A DNA stretch of 5,938 nt from an uncultured Bacilli bacterium (GTDB lineage Bacteria; Bacillota_I; Bacilli_A; RF39; UBA660), in NCBI GenBank assembly GCA_947631345.1, contig CANRKW010000064.1, positions 1 through 5,938 of the forward strand, written 5' to 3'. The notes below the pieces were generated by a model. It worked only from the letters and a program-made list of their open reading frames with translations. It ran no database searches and was not told the origin of the DNA. Within the stretch, counting starts at the first letter, position 1; the number at the start of each line of letters is the position of its first letter. This document shows, in pieces, positions 1 to 5,868 of this stretch. Made by a program: the position numbers and the translations under genes.

Positions 1-407
1 CCGTGTGTCATAGGCCCACGGCTGAAGTTATGTCTTTTTATTGTTCCTTCAAAACCTTTACCTTTTGATGTACCAGTTACATCTACCATTTCACCTGCTT
101 CAAACGCGTCAACGCTTATAACTTGGCCTACTGTATAACTTGATACATCTAGTCCTTTTATTTCTTTTAAGAAGCGCTTAGGTGTTGTGTTTGCTTTTTT
201 TGCATGTCCCATTTCTGGTTTATTAGATACTTTCTCACGTTTATCAAAAGCACCCAATTGAATACTATTATACCCGTCTTTTTCAGTTGTTTTAATTTGA
301 GTAACAACATTTGGTTCTACTTCTACAACTGTTACAGGTATAAGTTTTCCGTTAGTTGTGAATACTTCTGTCATTCCAACTTTACGGCCTAAGATTCCTT
401 TTGTCAT
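1..407 (-). CDS. rplC: 50S ribosomal protein L3, N-terminal part (runs off the left edge)
   Basis: L3 is a 23S rRNA-binding protein of the large subunit, needed early in assembly, whose loop reaches the peptidyl-transferase centre. The window shows the first 135 codons. The protein opens [16 protein letters not shown], the family signature, and later reads [20 protein letters not shown], the conserved segment leading into the extended loop. The family is about 209 residues, so roughly the last 75, including the loop tip and the usually methylated glutamine, lie beyond the window. The ATG at 405-407 is preceded by AGGGAGG (414-420), and rpsJ ends 16 bases upstream, so the two are co-transcribed as in the standard S10 operon. 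No frame damage is seen. It should share control through the rpsJ leader. Confidence 0.97.
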   Translation of the reverse strand, partial: MTKGILGRKVGMTEVFTTNGKLIPVTVVEVEPNVVTQIKTTEKDGYNSIQLGAFDKREKVSNKPEMGHAKKANTTPKRFLKEIKGLDVSSYTVGQVISVDAFEAGEMVDVTGTSKGKGFEGTIKRHNFSRGPMTH

Positions 408-423
408 ATTTTTCCTCCCTTAA

Positions 424-732
424 TTATAATTTAATTTCGATATCTACTCCACTAGGTAAGTCTAAGTGTGTTAATGCATCCACTGTTTCTTTACTTGGAC
501 TATCAATATCAATTAATCTTTTGTGTGTACGCATCTCGAATTGTTCACGACTATCTTTATATATATGTACAGCTCTTAATATTGTAAATTTTTCGATTTC
601 AGTTGGAAGTGGAATTGGTCCTGATACTTCCCCACCTGTTCTCTTTACAGTATCAACAATTTTGCTTGCTGCAACGTCTAAAGATCTATGGTCGTATGAC
701 TTTAATCTAATGCGAATTTTTTCTTTAGCCAT
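424..732 (-). CDS. rpsJ: 30S ribosomal protein S10
   Basis: S10 is a head protein of the small subunit and, as NusE, also a partner of NusB in antitermination complexes. The 102-residue product has the family's normal length. It starts [19 protein letters not shown], has the conserved [19 protein letters not shown] segment (about residues 36-54) with the loop that enters the 16S rRNA head, and carries RTHKRLIDI near residues 68-76. The ATG at 730-732 has a strong AAGGAGGG (740-747) 7 bases upstream. It is the first gene of the S10 operon, followed by rplC after 16 bases, and is preceded by a structured leader and a good promoter, so it marks the operon start. Identity is certain from sequence. 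Confidence 0.98.
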   Translation of the reverse strand: MAKEKIRIRLKSYDHRSLDVAASKIVDTVKRTGGEVSGPIPLPTEIEKFTILRAVHIYKDSREQFEMRTHKRLIDIDSPSKETVDALTHLDLPSGVDIEIKL

Positions 733-855
733 TCAATTACCCTCCTTCGCCTATTTTAAATAGACTCGCTCCGCGTGAATTCCCTGATACTAAATTAAGT
801 GTTTACAACTTAACCGGGTGTATCAGCAACCTCTCGCCTCTCTGCAGTCATATGT
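733..855 (-). ncRNA. Structured 5' leader of the S10 operon (candidate autoregulatory RNA)
   Basis: The promoter at 861-889 predicts a start near 853-855, giving an untranslated leader of about 120 nt before rpsJ. Read on the minus strand, CTGATAC (820-826) pairs with GTATCAG (784-790) around an internal loop ACCCGG / TTTA, and an inner stem TTAAGT (808-813) / ACTTAA (795-800) closes a 7-base loop. The extreme 5' end, ATATGACT (846-853), can pair with AGTCTAT (760-766) with one bulged base, which would close the whole domain just upstream of the ribosome binding site. A short CTATTT/AAATAG inverted repeat (751-763) lies next to the ribosome binding site. The blocks GAGAGGTTGCTGATACACC and CACGCGGAGCGAGTC resemble what I remember upstream of rpsJ in other Bacillota; this memory is unchecked. 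In E. coli the S10 leader is bound by L4; whether L4 acts here is inference. Confidence 0.7.
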
Positions 856-860
856 AGTTA

Positions 861-889
861 ATTATATGATAAAATTCACTAAAAATCAA
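861..889 (-). promoter_or_regulatory. Sigma-A-type promoter of the S10 operon
   Basis: On the minus strand the -10 box is a perfect TATAAT (861-866) and the -35 box is TTGATT (884-889, four of six matches), with exactly 17 bases between. It lies just after the terminator of the upstream unknown operon and before the structured leader, which is where an S10 operon promoter is expected. The start would be an A near 853-855. Confidence 0.8.
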
Positions 890-930
890 CAGTTTTTTCA
901 TAAAAATTTCACAATTTTTTTGAGGCTATA

Positions 931-967
931 AAAAACAAAAAGACTTACTTTAATTTTGAAGTCTTTT
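931..967 (-). terminator. Intrinsic terminator after the three-gene unknown operon
   Basis: On the minus strand AAAAGACTT (959-967) pairs with AAGTCTTTT (938-946) over 9 bp with a 12-base loop, followed by TG and five Ts. It starts 10 bases after the stop codon of the 137-residue gene. The stem is AT-rich with only two G-C pairs, so efficiency may be modest and some readthrough into the S10 leader is possible. The hairpin could also work on the plus strand, but no plus-strand gene needs it. Confidence 0.7.
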
Positions 968-977
968 CTATTAATAG

Positions 978-1391
978 TTAAATATTTTTGCGTAAGAACT
1001 CACTATCAGTAAATGGAAAGTTTAATTCTTTAAAATGTTTATCATAATTATTGAAAAGTTTTCTTACATTTTCCTCTTCTTCTTTATGCATATCAATAAA
1101 ACCATCTATGTAGAAGTAACCTAAATTATATATATAGCTTGGAAAACCTAATTCATAATTTTCATTATAATCCTCATTATAATAGTGTATTCTTTCTATA
1201 TAATATTTAGTTAATATTATTTTGTCTTTTATTTTTTCTAAATCCTTTATTTGATCTATCTTTATTATTTCGTTAGATTCACATTTATAAAGTATGTAAT
1301 GGTATAAATAATAGGTCTTCTTATCACTTTCTTGTAAAATTTTTTCATATTTTTCTTTTGTTATTATTTTATAATTAACATTTTCTAACAT
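978..1391 (-). CDS. Hypothetical protein, 137 residues, third gene of unknown operon
   Basis: I do not recognise this protein. It starts MLENVNYKIITKEKYEKIL and is rich in Lys, Glu, Ile and Tyr. It has no signal peptide, no clear transmembrane segment and no cysteine pair. The middle part is strongly charged (about residues 38-60, many Lys/Asp/Ile), followed by a Tyr-rich stretch (about 61-95, with IERIHYYNEDYNENY and GFPSYIYNLGYFYIDGF) and an acidic turn HKEEEENV before a probable C-terminal helix. It looks like a soluble cytoplasmic protein. The ATG lies 2 bases after the stop of the 70-residue gene; GAGGGG (1402-1407), within that gene's last codons, is the likely ribosome binding site 10 bases upstream, suggesting translational coupling. 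A terminator follows. Small acidic soluble proteins in such positions can be immunity or antitoxin proteins, but nothing here shows that. Confidence 0.8.
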   Translation of the reverse strand: MLENVNYKIITKEKYEKILQESDKKTYYLYHYILYKCESNEIIKIDQIKDLEKIKDKIILTKYYIERIHYYNEDYNENYELGFPSYIYNLGYFYIDGFIDMHKEEEENVRKLFNNYDKHFKELNFPFTDSEFLRKNI

Positions 1392-1393
1392 AT

Positions 1394-1606
1394 TTAATCA
1401 TCCCCTCTTTGCCTTCTAAATATTCTTCCTGATGCTTCTTTAGTTTCGTCATCAATATTTTCACCATGACCACCTTCATAGTATTTGCCTTCGCTTCTTG
1501 AGTATCCACCCCATCCGTGTGTATGTCCATTATCATAATCTTCAAATTTATCATATTTAGGGTATCCACTATCTTTGTCTCTTCTTATTTTTGACTCGCT
1601 TGACAC
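1394..1606 (-). CDS. Hypothetical small Gly/His/Asp-rich protein, 70 residues, GTG start
   Basis: I do not recognise this protein. It is very hydrophilic, with 11 glycines and 3 histidines in 70 residues, and no membrane or signal segment. Notable strings are SGYPKYDKFEDYDNGHTHGW (about residues 13-32) and GKYYEGGHGENIDDETKEAS (about 40-59); the tail is basic then acidic (RIFRRQRGDD). Clustered HTH and GGHGE could form a metal or nucleotide site, but this is only a guess. The start is GTG at 1604-1606, chosen because a near-perfect AGGAGG sits 8 bases upstream and there is no in-frame ATG. The gene begins 3 bases after the 209-residue gene and ends 2 bases before the 137-residue gene, which argues strongly that it is real. 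A competing 64-codon frame on the same strand (1375-1569) lacks this context. Confidence 0.75.
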   Translation of the reverse strand: MSSESKIRRDKDSGYPKYDKFEDYDNGHTHGWGGYSRSEGKYYEGGHGENIDDETKEASGRIFRRQRGDD

Positions 1607-1609
1607 AAT

Positions 1610-2239
1610 TTACACCTCCTCACTAATAAAGTAGGATTCAGTATATGGTTCAAAATTCCTAGAATATATATTAATATTACTCCATCTATTCATACAAATT
1701 TGCATTTCATTATCATATAATATAGATATTTTTTCATTATATATAGATTTTTTTGGTCCATTAATTATATGATTAGCACATCTACACGTATATTCAATTC
1801 TGTTTTTAAATTCAAAAAATAGCCAATTATCTTGTGTTTCTTTTGCTAGTCTTTTTATTTCTTCTTTTGCTTTATAGTTATCAATTTTAGAAGAGTGACT
1901 TAAAACAAAAGCTTCATCAATGATAGCCAATAGTGTAGATAGTAAGAGTGTATTTTTGTTATCAGTATTTGGATTATATTGATACATATCTGTATCTTCA
2001 AAAATATGTGTTTCATTTTCTTTTCCAATAATCCAATGTTTATTTTTTATTTTTCCAGTATATTTTAATATATTTGCGTGATAAATTAAGATTTCAAAAT
2101 TTACTAACTCTTCTATTTCCCTTTCTGTAAATCCACAAAAAATTAATCTACGCTTTAGTTCGGTAAAAAAAGCATCATTTTTATTTTTAGATAGGCAAAT
2201 CAAATCAGATAATAATAAATCTTTTATGTTTTCTTCCAT
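1610..2239 (-). CDS. Hypothetical protein, 209 residues, first gene of unknown operon
   Basis: I do not recognise this protein. It begins MEENIKDLLLSDLICLSKNK and looks soluble and largely helical in its first half, with a basic ELKRRLIFCGFTEREIEELV segment (about residues 28-47). A stretch of aliphatic residues, LLLSTLLAIIDEAFVLSH (about 98-115), is too polar at its end for a confident membrane helix and may be a buried helix. Then comes a charged helix KAKEEIKRLAKE and a FKNRIEYTCRCANHIING region with a C-x-C pair. The tail has a Trp/Asn/Tyr-rich segment (NRWSNINIYSRNFEPYTESY). The ATG (2237-2239) has GGAGG (2244-2248) four bases upstream, and a perfect TTGACA promoter lies about 30-55 bases upstream. 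It leads an operon with the 70- and 137-residue genes. Codon use is markedly AT-rich, more so than in rpsJ/rplC, which fits acquired or weakly expressed DNA. Confidence 0.85.
   Translation of the reverse strand: MEENIKDLLLSDLICLSKNKNDAFFTELKRRLIFCGFTEREIEELVNFEILIYHANILKYTGKIKNKHWIIGKENETHIFEDTDMYQYNPNTDNKNTLLLSTLLAIIDEAFVLSHSSKIDNYKAKEEIKRLAKETQDNWLFFEFKNRIEYTCRCANHIINGPKKSIYNEKISILYDNEMQICMNRWSNINIYSRNFEPYTESYFISEEV
1613..1620 (-). promoter_or_regulatory. Ribosome binding site fixing the GTG start of the 70-residue gene
   Basis: AGGAGGTG on the minus strand is a near-complete match to the 16S anti-Shine-Dalgarno. Its bases encode the last Glu-Glu-Val codons of the 209-residue gene, whose TAA (1610-1612) falls between this site and the GTG at 1604-1606. 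Spacing from AGGAGG to GTG is 8 bases. The arrangement suggests that ribosomes finishing the first gene help start the second. Confidence 0.8.
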
Positions 2240-2266
2240 AATTCCTCCAAACTTTATTGTCTATTT

Positions 2267-2295
2267 ATATTACTACCAGTATGTAACTTTGTCAA
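2267..2295 (-). promoter_or_regulatory. Promoter of the three-gene unknown operon
   Basis: On the minus strand the -35 box is a perfect TTGACA (2290-2295), followed by 17 bases and TAATAT (2267-2272, four of six matches to TATAAT). A start near 2260 would leave a leader of about 20 nt containing the GGAGG of the 209-residue gene. The 25-base tandem repeat abuts the -35 box on its upstream side, so control by a protein binding the repeats is plausible. Confidence 0.7.
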
Positions 2296-2345
2296 TTAAT
2301 TATTAAAGATTCCATATGTATTAATTATTAAAGATTCCATATGTA
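2296..2345. repeat. Exact tandem duplication of a 25-base unit beside the -35 box
   Basis: Two identical copies, 2296-2320 and 2321-2345, stand head to tail without a spacer. Each contains TTAATTATTAAAG, then ATTC, then the palindrome CATATG. A degraded third copy may follow, as TTAATTAATAGATT resumes at 2347. The array ends at the TTGACA of the operon promoter, so the copies are placed where an activator or upstream-element binding site would sit. They could equally be a slippage product of AT-rich DNA. Confidence 0.9.
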
Positions 2346-2377
2346 TTTAATTAATAGATTTTCACATTATAAAGTAC

Positions 2378-2446
2378 CATTGTGCATTTAGCATACTTTT
2401 CATTGTGCATTTAGCAGGGTTTTCATTGTGCATTTAGCAGAAAAAG
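2378..2446 (-). repeat. Three copies of a 16-base core at an exact 23-base period
   Basis: On the minus strand TGCTAAATGCACAATG occurs identically at 2424-2439, 2401-2416 and 2378-2393. The 7-base separators on the minus strand are AAAACCC and AAAAGTA, sharing AAAA. The set lies directly after the nifJ terminator. Known family fact: IS21-type elements begin with TG and carry several spaced copies of a transposase-binding repeat at each end. This array has that look, with the outer end at 2439 and the element running toward lower coordinates. No istA/istB sequence and no opposite end are present, so a remnant end is only an inference; a multi-site operator or other repeat family is the alternative. 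A TATAAT (2366-2371) follows the last copy but has no good -35 box. Confidence 0.85.
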
Positions 2447-2463
2447 ATGAGCAAAACCCATCC
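2441..2463 (-). terminator. Intrinsic terminator of nifJ
   Basis: On the minus strand GATGGG (2457-2462) pairs with CTCATC (2446-2451), six pairs including one G-T, with a five-base loop TTTTG and a following run of five Ts (2441-2445). It begins one base after the nifJ stop codon. The T run merges into the triple repeat that follows. Confidence 0.8.
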
Positions 2464-5400
2464 TTATAATTCTATTTTTTCTTTATTAGTTTCTTTTTCT
2501 AATCTTTCATAATATTCATATCTATTTTTAGCATTTGTCATATTTTCAATATATAGTTTTTCATAATCTTCTTTATTTAAGTCTTGTAAGTTTTTATATC
2601 TTAATTCTTTTTCAAAAACTTCTTCATAAATTTGATAATTTGGTTCATTTGAATCAATATTTAATTTATGTGTTTTTGGATTATATCTCATTAATATATT
2701 GTAGCCGCTTTCTACAAGTAGTTTTTGTTCTTCAATACTGTTTTGTAGGCCACCTTTAATACCATGGGCAATACATGGACTATAAGCAATAATTATACTA
2801 GGTCCATCATTTGCTTCTGCTTCCATGAATGCTTTTATTGTTTGATTTCTATTTGCTCCTGCACTAATGGATGCCACATATACTCCATCAATATTCATTG
2901 CTATTTGGAATAAGTCTTTTTTAGGTCTTAGTTTACCATGACTAGAAAATTCTGCAATTGCGCCAACTCTAGTTGATTTTGATGTTTGCCCTCCAGTGTT
3001 TGAATAAACTTCAGTATCTAAAACGAGAATTCTTACTTTTTCTCCACTTCTAAGCACATGGTCTAACCCTCCATAGCCTATATCATATGCCCATCCGTCT
3101 CCTCCTACTATCCATACACTTCTTGCTGGTACATAATCTATTAAATCTTTTAAATCACTTCTTATTTTTGATTTTTCTAATTTTGTTTTTATTTCATTTG
3201 TTATTTTAAAGTCATCAATATTATCTATAAATTCTTTAAATATTTCTTTTGTTTCAGGTTCTACTTTATCTTTTGTTTCTATCATTATATCTTTTATTTT
3301 TCTTCTTGCATTTTTATAAGAGATATGTAGTCCTAAACCAAATTCTGCATTGTCTTCAAATAGAGAATTAATCCATGGTATTTTATATGGAGTACATGGA
3401 AGACTTGCTCCATAAATAGATGAACAACCTGTGGCATTTGCAATTATTATATTATCTTTAAAAAGACTTGTTAATACTTTTAAATAAACTGTTTCTCCAC
3501 ATCCTGCACATGCACCAGGAAATTCAAAGGCTACTGGGGCAAAAGCAAGTGATTTTACATTATTTAAAGGTGTGTCTTTATCAAATTTAACAGTACTACT
3601 AAAGTACTCACATATAGAAGTTTCATCTTTAGTAGGAGTACCCATTACTAGTGCTTTTTCTCCATTTTTTCCTGAGCAAATTTTAGTACACAAAGTACAA
3701 CCTGTACAATTATCAGTATTTATTCCAAGATAAAATCCATTATTTGTATCTTCTTTTTTAATTTTGCTTTTACTAATTTCATAATCTGTTAATTTAAATG
3801 GTCTTATTACTGCATGAGGACATATGAATGCACAACTGTTACATTCAATACAATTTTCTTTTACCCAACAAGGCACTTTTTCACTAACTTTTCTTTTATC
3901 GCTTATACTAGTTCCACCTTCAAATGTTCCATCCATATGTGGTAAAAAATCGCTTACTTTAAGCATATCACCTCTTCTATAAAGCATTTCATTAGTAAAA
4001 CTTGTTGGTTTTTCTTTTATAGGTGTATCTTTTAAATTATCAATATTTACTTCTCTTAAATAGTCCATTATTTCATTAAGTGCATTTATATTTCTTTCTA
4101 CAACACTTTTTCCTTTTTTACTATAAGAAGTAACTATTCCTTTTTTAAATTCTTCTATTTCTATATCATTTAATCCTAACATCTTTAGAATATACATAGA
4201 TATTATATTATTTATTTTTTCATTTAAATGATATTTTTCACTTAATTTATTCGCATCAGTTACAAAAAATTTTATGTTTTTTTCTTTTATTATGTTTTTT
4301 AATTCATTAGGCATTATTTTATTTAATTCATCATCTCTTTTACTAGAATTAAGTAAGAATATTCCTTTATTTTTTATTCCATCTAATACATCATATTTTT
4401 CTAAATATGAATCTTTTGTTACTACTACTAAATTTGGTTCTGTTAAAAAGTATGGAGCATTAATAGGGTGAGCATCTATTCTTAAATGACTTATTGTAAC
4501 GCCTCCACTTTTTTTAGAGTCATATTCAAAATAGCCTTGGACAAATGTATCATCTTTTTTTCCTAATACTTTTAGTATATTTTTACTTGCACTTACCATT
4601 CCATCTGAACCAAAACCCCATATTTTTAATTCTTTATAATTTGTTTTTAATTTATAAGGCTTAATTTCTAAATTTGTATTAATTACATCATCTATTATAC
4701 CTAAAGTAAAATGATCTTTCATTTTATGTTTTTCCATATTATCAAAAACACTTTTTATTTGTTCTAAAGTTGTGTCTTTACTAGATAAACCATATCTTCC
4801 ACCAATTACTTCTATATTTTCATCTTTTAAGGCATTTGTTATATCTAAATATAAGGGTTCAGCAATACTACCTGGTTCTTTAGTTCTATCTAATACTGTT
4901 ATTTTTTCTGTTGTTTTTGGTAAAACTTTAAATAAGTATTTCGTACTAAATGGTCTATATAAATATACTGTTATAAGCCCGACTTCAGCACCACTTTCAT
5001 TTAAGTCATCTACTACACTTTTTATTACGTCTGTAACTGAACCCATTGCTACAATTATGTTTTTGGCATGAGGGGAACCATAATAGACAAATGGCTTATA
5101 TTCTTCGTTTGTTATTTCATTTAACTTTTCCATATAAGTATTAACTATATCAGGTAGTTCTAAATAACTTTTATTTCTTGCTTCTGTATTTTGAAAATAA
5201 ACATCTGCTGTTTCACTTGTTCCTCTTGTTATATTTTTACCTACATTAAGACTATTATTTCTAAAATTATCTATACTCTCCTTATCTATTAATGGAAATA
5301 AATCTTTTTCATCTAATATATTTATTTTATTTATTTCATGACTTGTTCTAAATCCATCAAAGAAATGTAAAAATGGTATTCTTGATTTTATTGCTGATAA

Positions 5401-5868
5401 ATGACTTATTAAACTCATGTAATACGCGTCTTGTACATTAGAACTAGATAAAATTGCAAATCCAGTCATACGAGTTGCATATATATCTTGATGATCTCCA
5501 AATATTGATAAGGCATGTGTTGCAATACTTCTTGAAGCAACATGTATTACACATGGTAACATTTCTCCTGCTATTTTGTACATTGAAGGTATCATTAGTA
5601 GTAGCCCCTGACTTGCTGTAAAAGTGGTCGCTAGTCTTCCACCTTGTAAAGCCCCGTGAACTAAGGCTATTGCACCTGCTTCACTTTGCATTTCTACTAC
5701 TTCTGGTACTAGCCCAAAAATGTTTTCTTTTTTCTCACTTGCCCATTTATCAGTAAGTGTTGCCATTGGACTTGCTGGAGTTATTGGGTAAATTCCACAT
5801 ATTTCAGTAAATAAATAACTAGCTGTTGCGCATGCTTCATTTCCATCCATTACTTTTAAATTCTTCAC
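2464..5868 (-). CDS. nifJ: Pyruvate:ferredoxin (flavodoxin) oxidoreductase, single-chain type
   Basis: This cytoplasmic enzyme converts pyruvate plus CoA to acetyl-CoA and CO2, passing two electrons to ferredoxin or flavodoxin. From the GTG at 5866-5868 it has 1134 residues. Order: domain I with YPITPAS (about 27-33) and QSEAGA; transketolase C-like domain II (about 260-370); gamma domain with FGSDGMVSASKN and YDSKKSGGVTISH (about 415-480); a linker with GTFEGGTSISDKRK (EKR-type); a two-cluster ferredoxin domain with Cys 673, 676, 679, 683 and 721, 724, 727, 731; and a thiamine diphosphate domain with CAGCGE, NATGCSS, GDGWAYDIGYGG, NTGGQTSKS and YSPCIAHG. Proximal-cluster cysteines 787, 790, 815 and 1032 are all present, as are counterparts of the catalytic Thr31, Glu64 and Arg114 of the Desulfovibrio africanus enzyme, each offset by one residue. 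It ends without the long oxygen-protecting extension of that 1232-residue enzyme. The second cluster motif ends CSGK rather than the usual CP. The start is uncertain: the frame stays open to the window edge, a GTG at 5908-5910 would add 14 unfamily-like residues, and no ribosome binding site precedes 5868. Confidence 0.96.
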   Translation of the reverse strand: MKNLKVMDGNEACATASYLFTEICGIYPITPASPMATLTDKWASEKKENIFGLVPEVVEMQSEAGAIALVHGALQGGRLATTFTASQGLLLMIPSMYKIAGEMLPCVIHVASRSIATHALSIFGDHQDIYATRMTGFAILSSSNVQDAYYMSLISHLSAIKSRIPFLHFFDGFRTSHEINKINILDEKDLFPLIDKESIDNFRNNSLNVGKNITRGTSETADVYFQNTEARNKSYLELPDIVNTYMEKLNEITNEEYKPFVYYGSPHAKNIIVAMGSVTDVIKSVVDDLNESGAEVGLITVYLYRPFSTKYLFKVLPKTTEKITVLDRTKEPGSIAEPLYLDITNALKDENIEVIGGRYGLSSKDTTLEQIKSVFDNMEKHKMKDHFTLGIIDDVINTNLEIKPYKLKTNYKELKIWGFGSDGMVSASKNILKVLGKKDDTFVQGYFEYDSKKSGGVTISHLRIDAHPINAPYFLTEPNLVVVTKDSYLEKYDVLDGIKNKGIFLLNSSKRDDELNKIMPNELKNIIKEKNIKFFVTDANKLSEKYHLNEKINNIISMYILKMLGLNDIEIEEFKKGIVTSYSKKGKSVVERNINALNEIMDYLREVNIDNLKDTPIKEKPTSFTNEMLYRRGDMLKVSDFLPHMDGTFEGGTSISDKRKVSEKVPCWVKENCIECNSCAFICPHAVIRPFKLTDYEISKSKIKKEDTNNGFYLGINTDNCTGCTLCTKICSGKNGEKALVMGTPTKDETSICEYFSSTVKFDKDTPLNNVKSLAFAPVAFEFPGACAGCGETVYLKVLTSLFKDNIIIANATGCSSIYGASLPCTPYKIPWINSLFEDNAEFGLGLHISYKNARRKIKDIMIETKDKVEPETKEIFKEFIDNIDDFKITNEIKTKLEKSKIRSDLKDLIDYVPARSVWIVGGDGWAYDIGYGGLDHVLRSGEKVRILVLDTEVYSNTGGQTSKSTRVGAIAEFSSHGKLRPKKDLFQIAMNIDGVYVASISAGANRNQTIKAFMEAEANDGPSIIIAYSPCIAHGIKGGLQNSIEEQKLLVESGYNILMRYNPKTHKLNIDSNEPNYQIYEEVFEKELRYKNLQDLNKEDYEKLYIENMTNAKNRYEYYERLEKETNKEKIEL

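Noticed and set aside
204..392. 62-codon open frame on the plus strand
   Set aside because: It is the antisense shadow of rplC and reads as low-complexity Phe/Tyr/Asn-rich sequence.
401..763. 120-codon open frame on the plus strand
   Set aside because: It lies antisense over rpsJ, which is unmistakable, and has no plus-strand ribosome binding site or recognisable protein features.
1375..1569. 64-codon minus-strand frame overlapping the 70-residue gene
   Set aside because: It overlaps both real neighbours, has no ribosome binding site at its start, and its Met/Lys-rich product looks like out-of-frame sequence. The GTG frame fits the operon spacing exactly.
2366..2371. TATAAT as a second promoter for the unknown operon
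   Set aside because: The -10 box is perfect but the bases 16-18 upstream (within the repeat core) do not resemble TTGACA, while a better-formed promoter lies closer to the gene.
2378..2446. Possible CRISPR array from the three evenly spaced repeats
   Set aside because: The core is 16 bases and the separators only 7 bases; two separators share AAAA, and no cas gene is in the window. Real arrays have repeats of about 24-48 and spacers of about 30 bases.
2535..5071. Plus-strand open frames at 2535-2759, 4274-4471 and 4772-5071
   Set aside because: All three are antisense to the conserved nifJ coding sequence and give hydrophobic or Ser-rich products typical of reverse-strand shadows in AT-rich genes.
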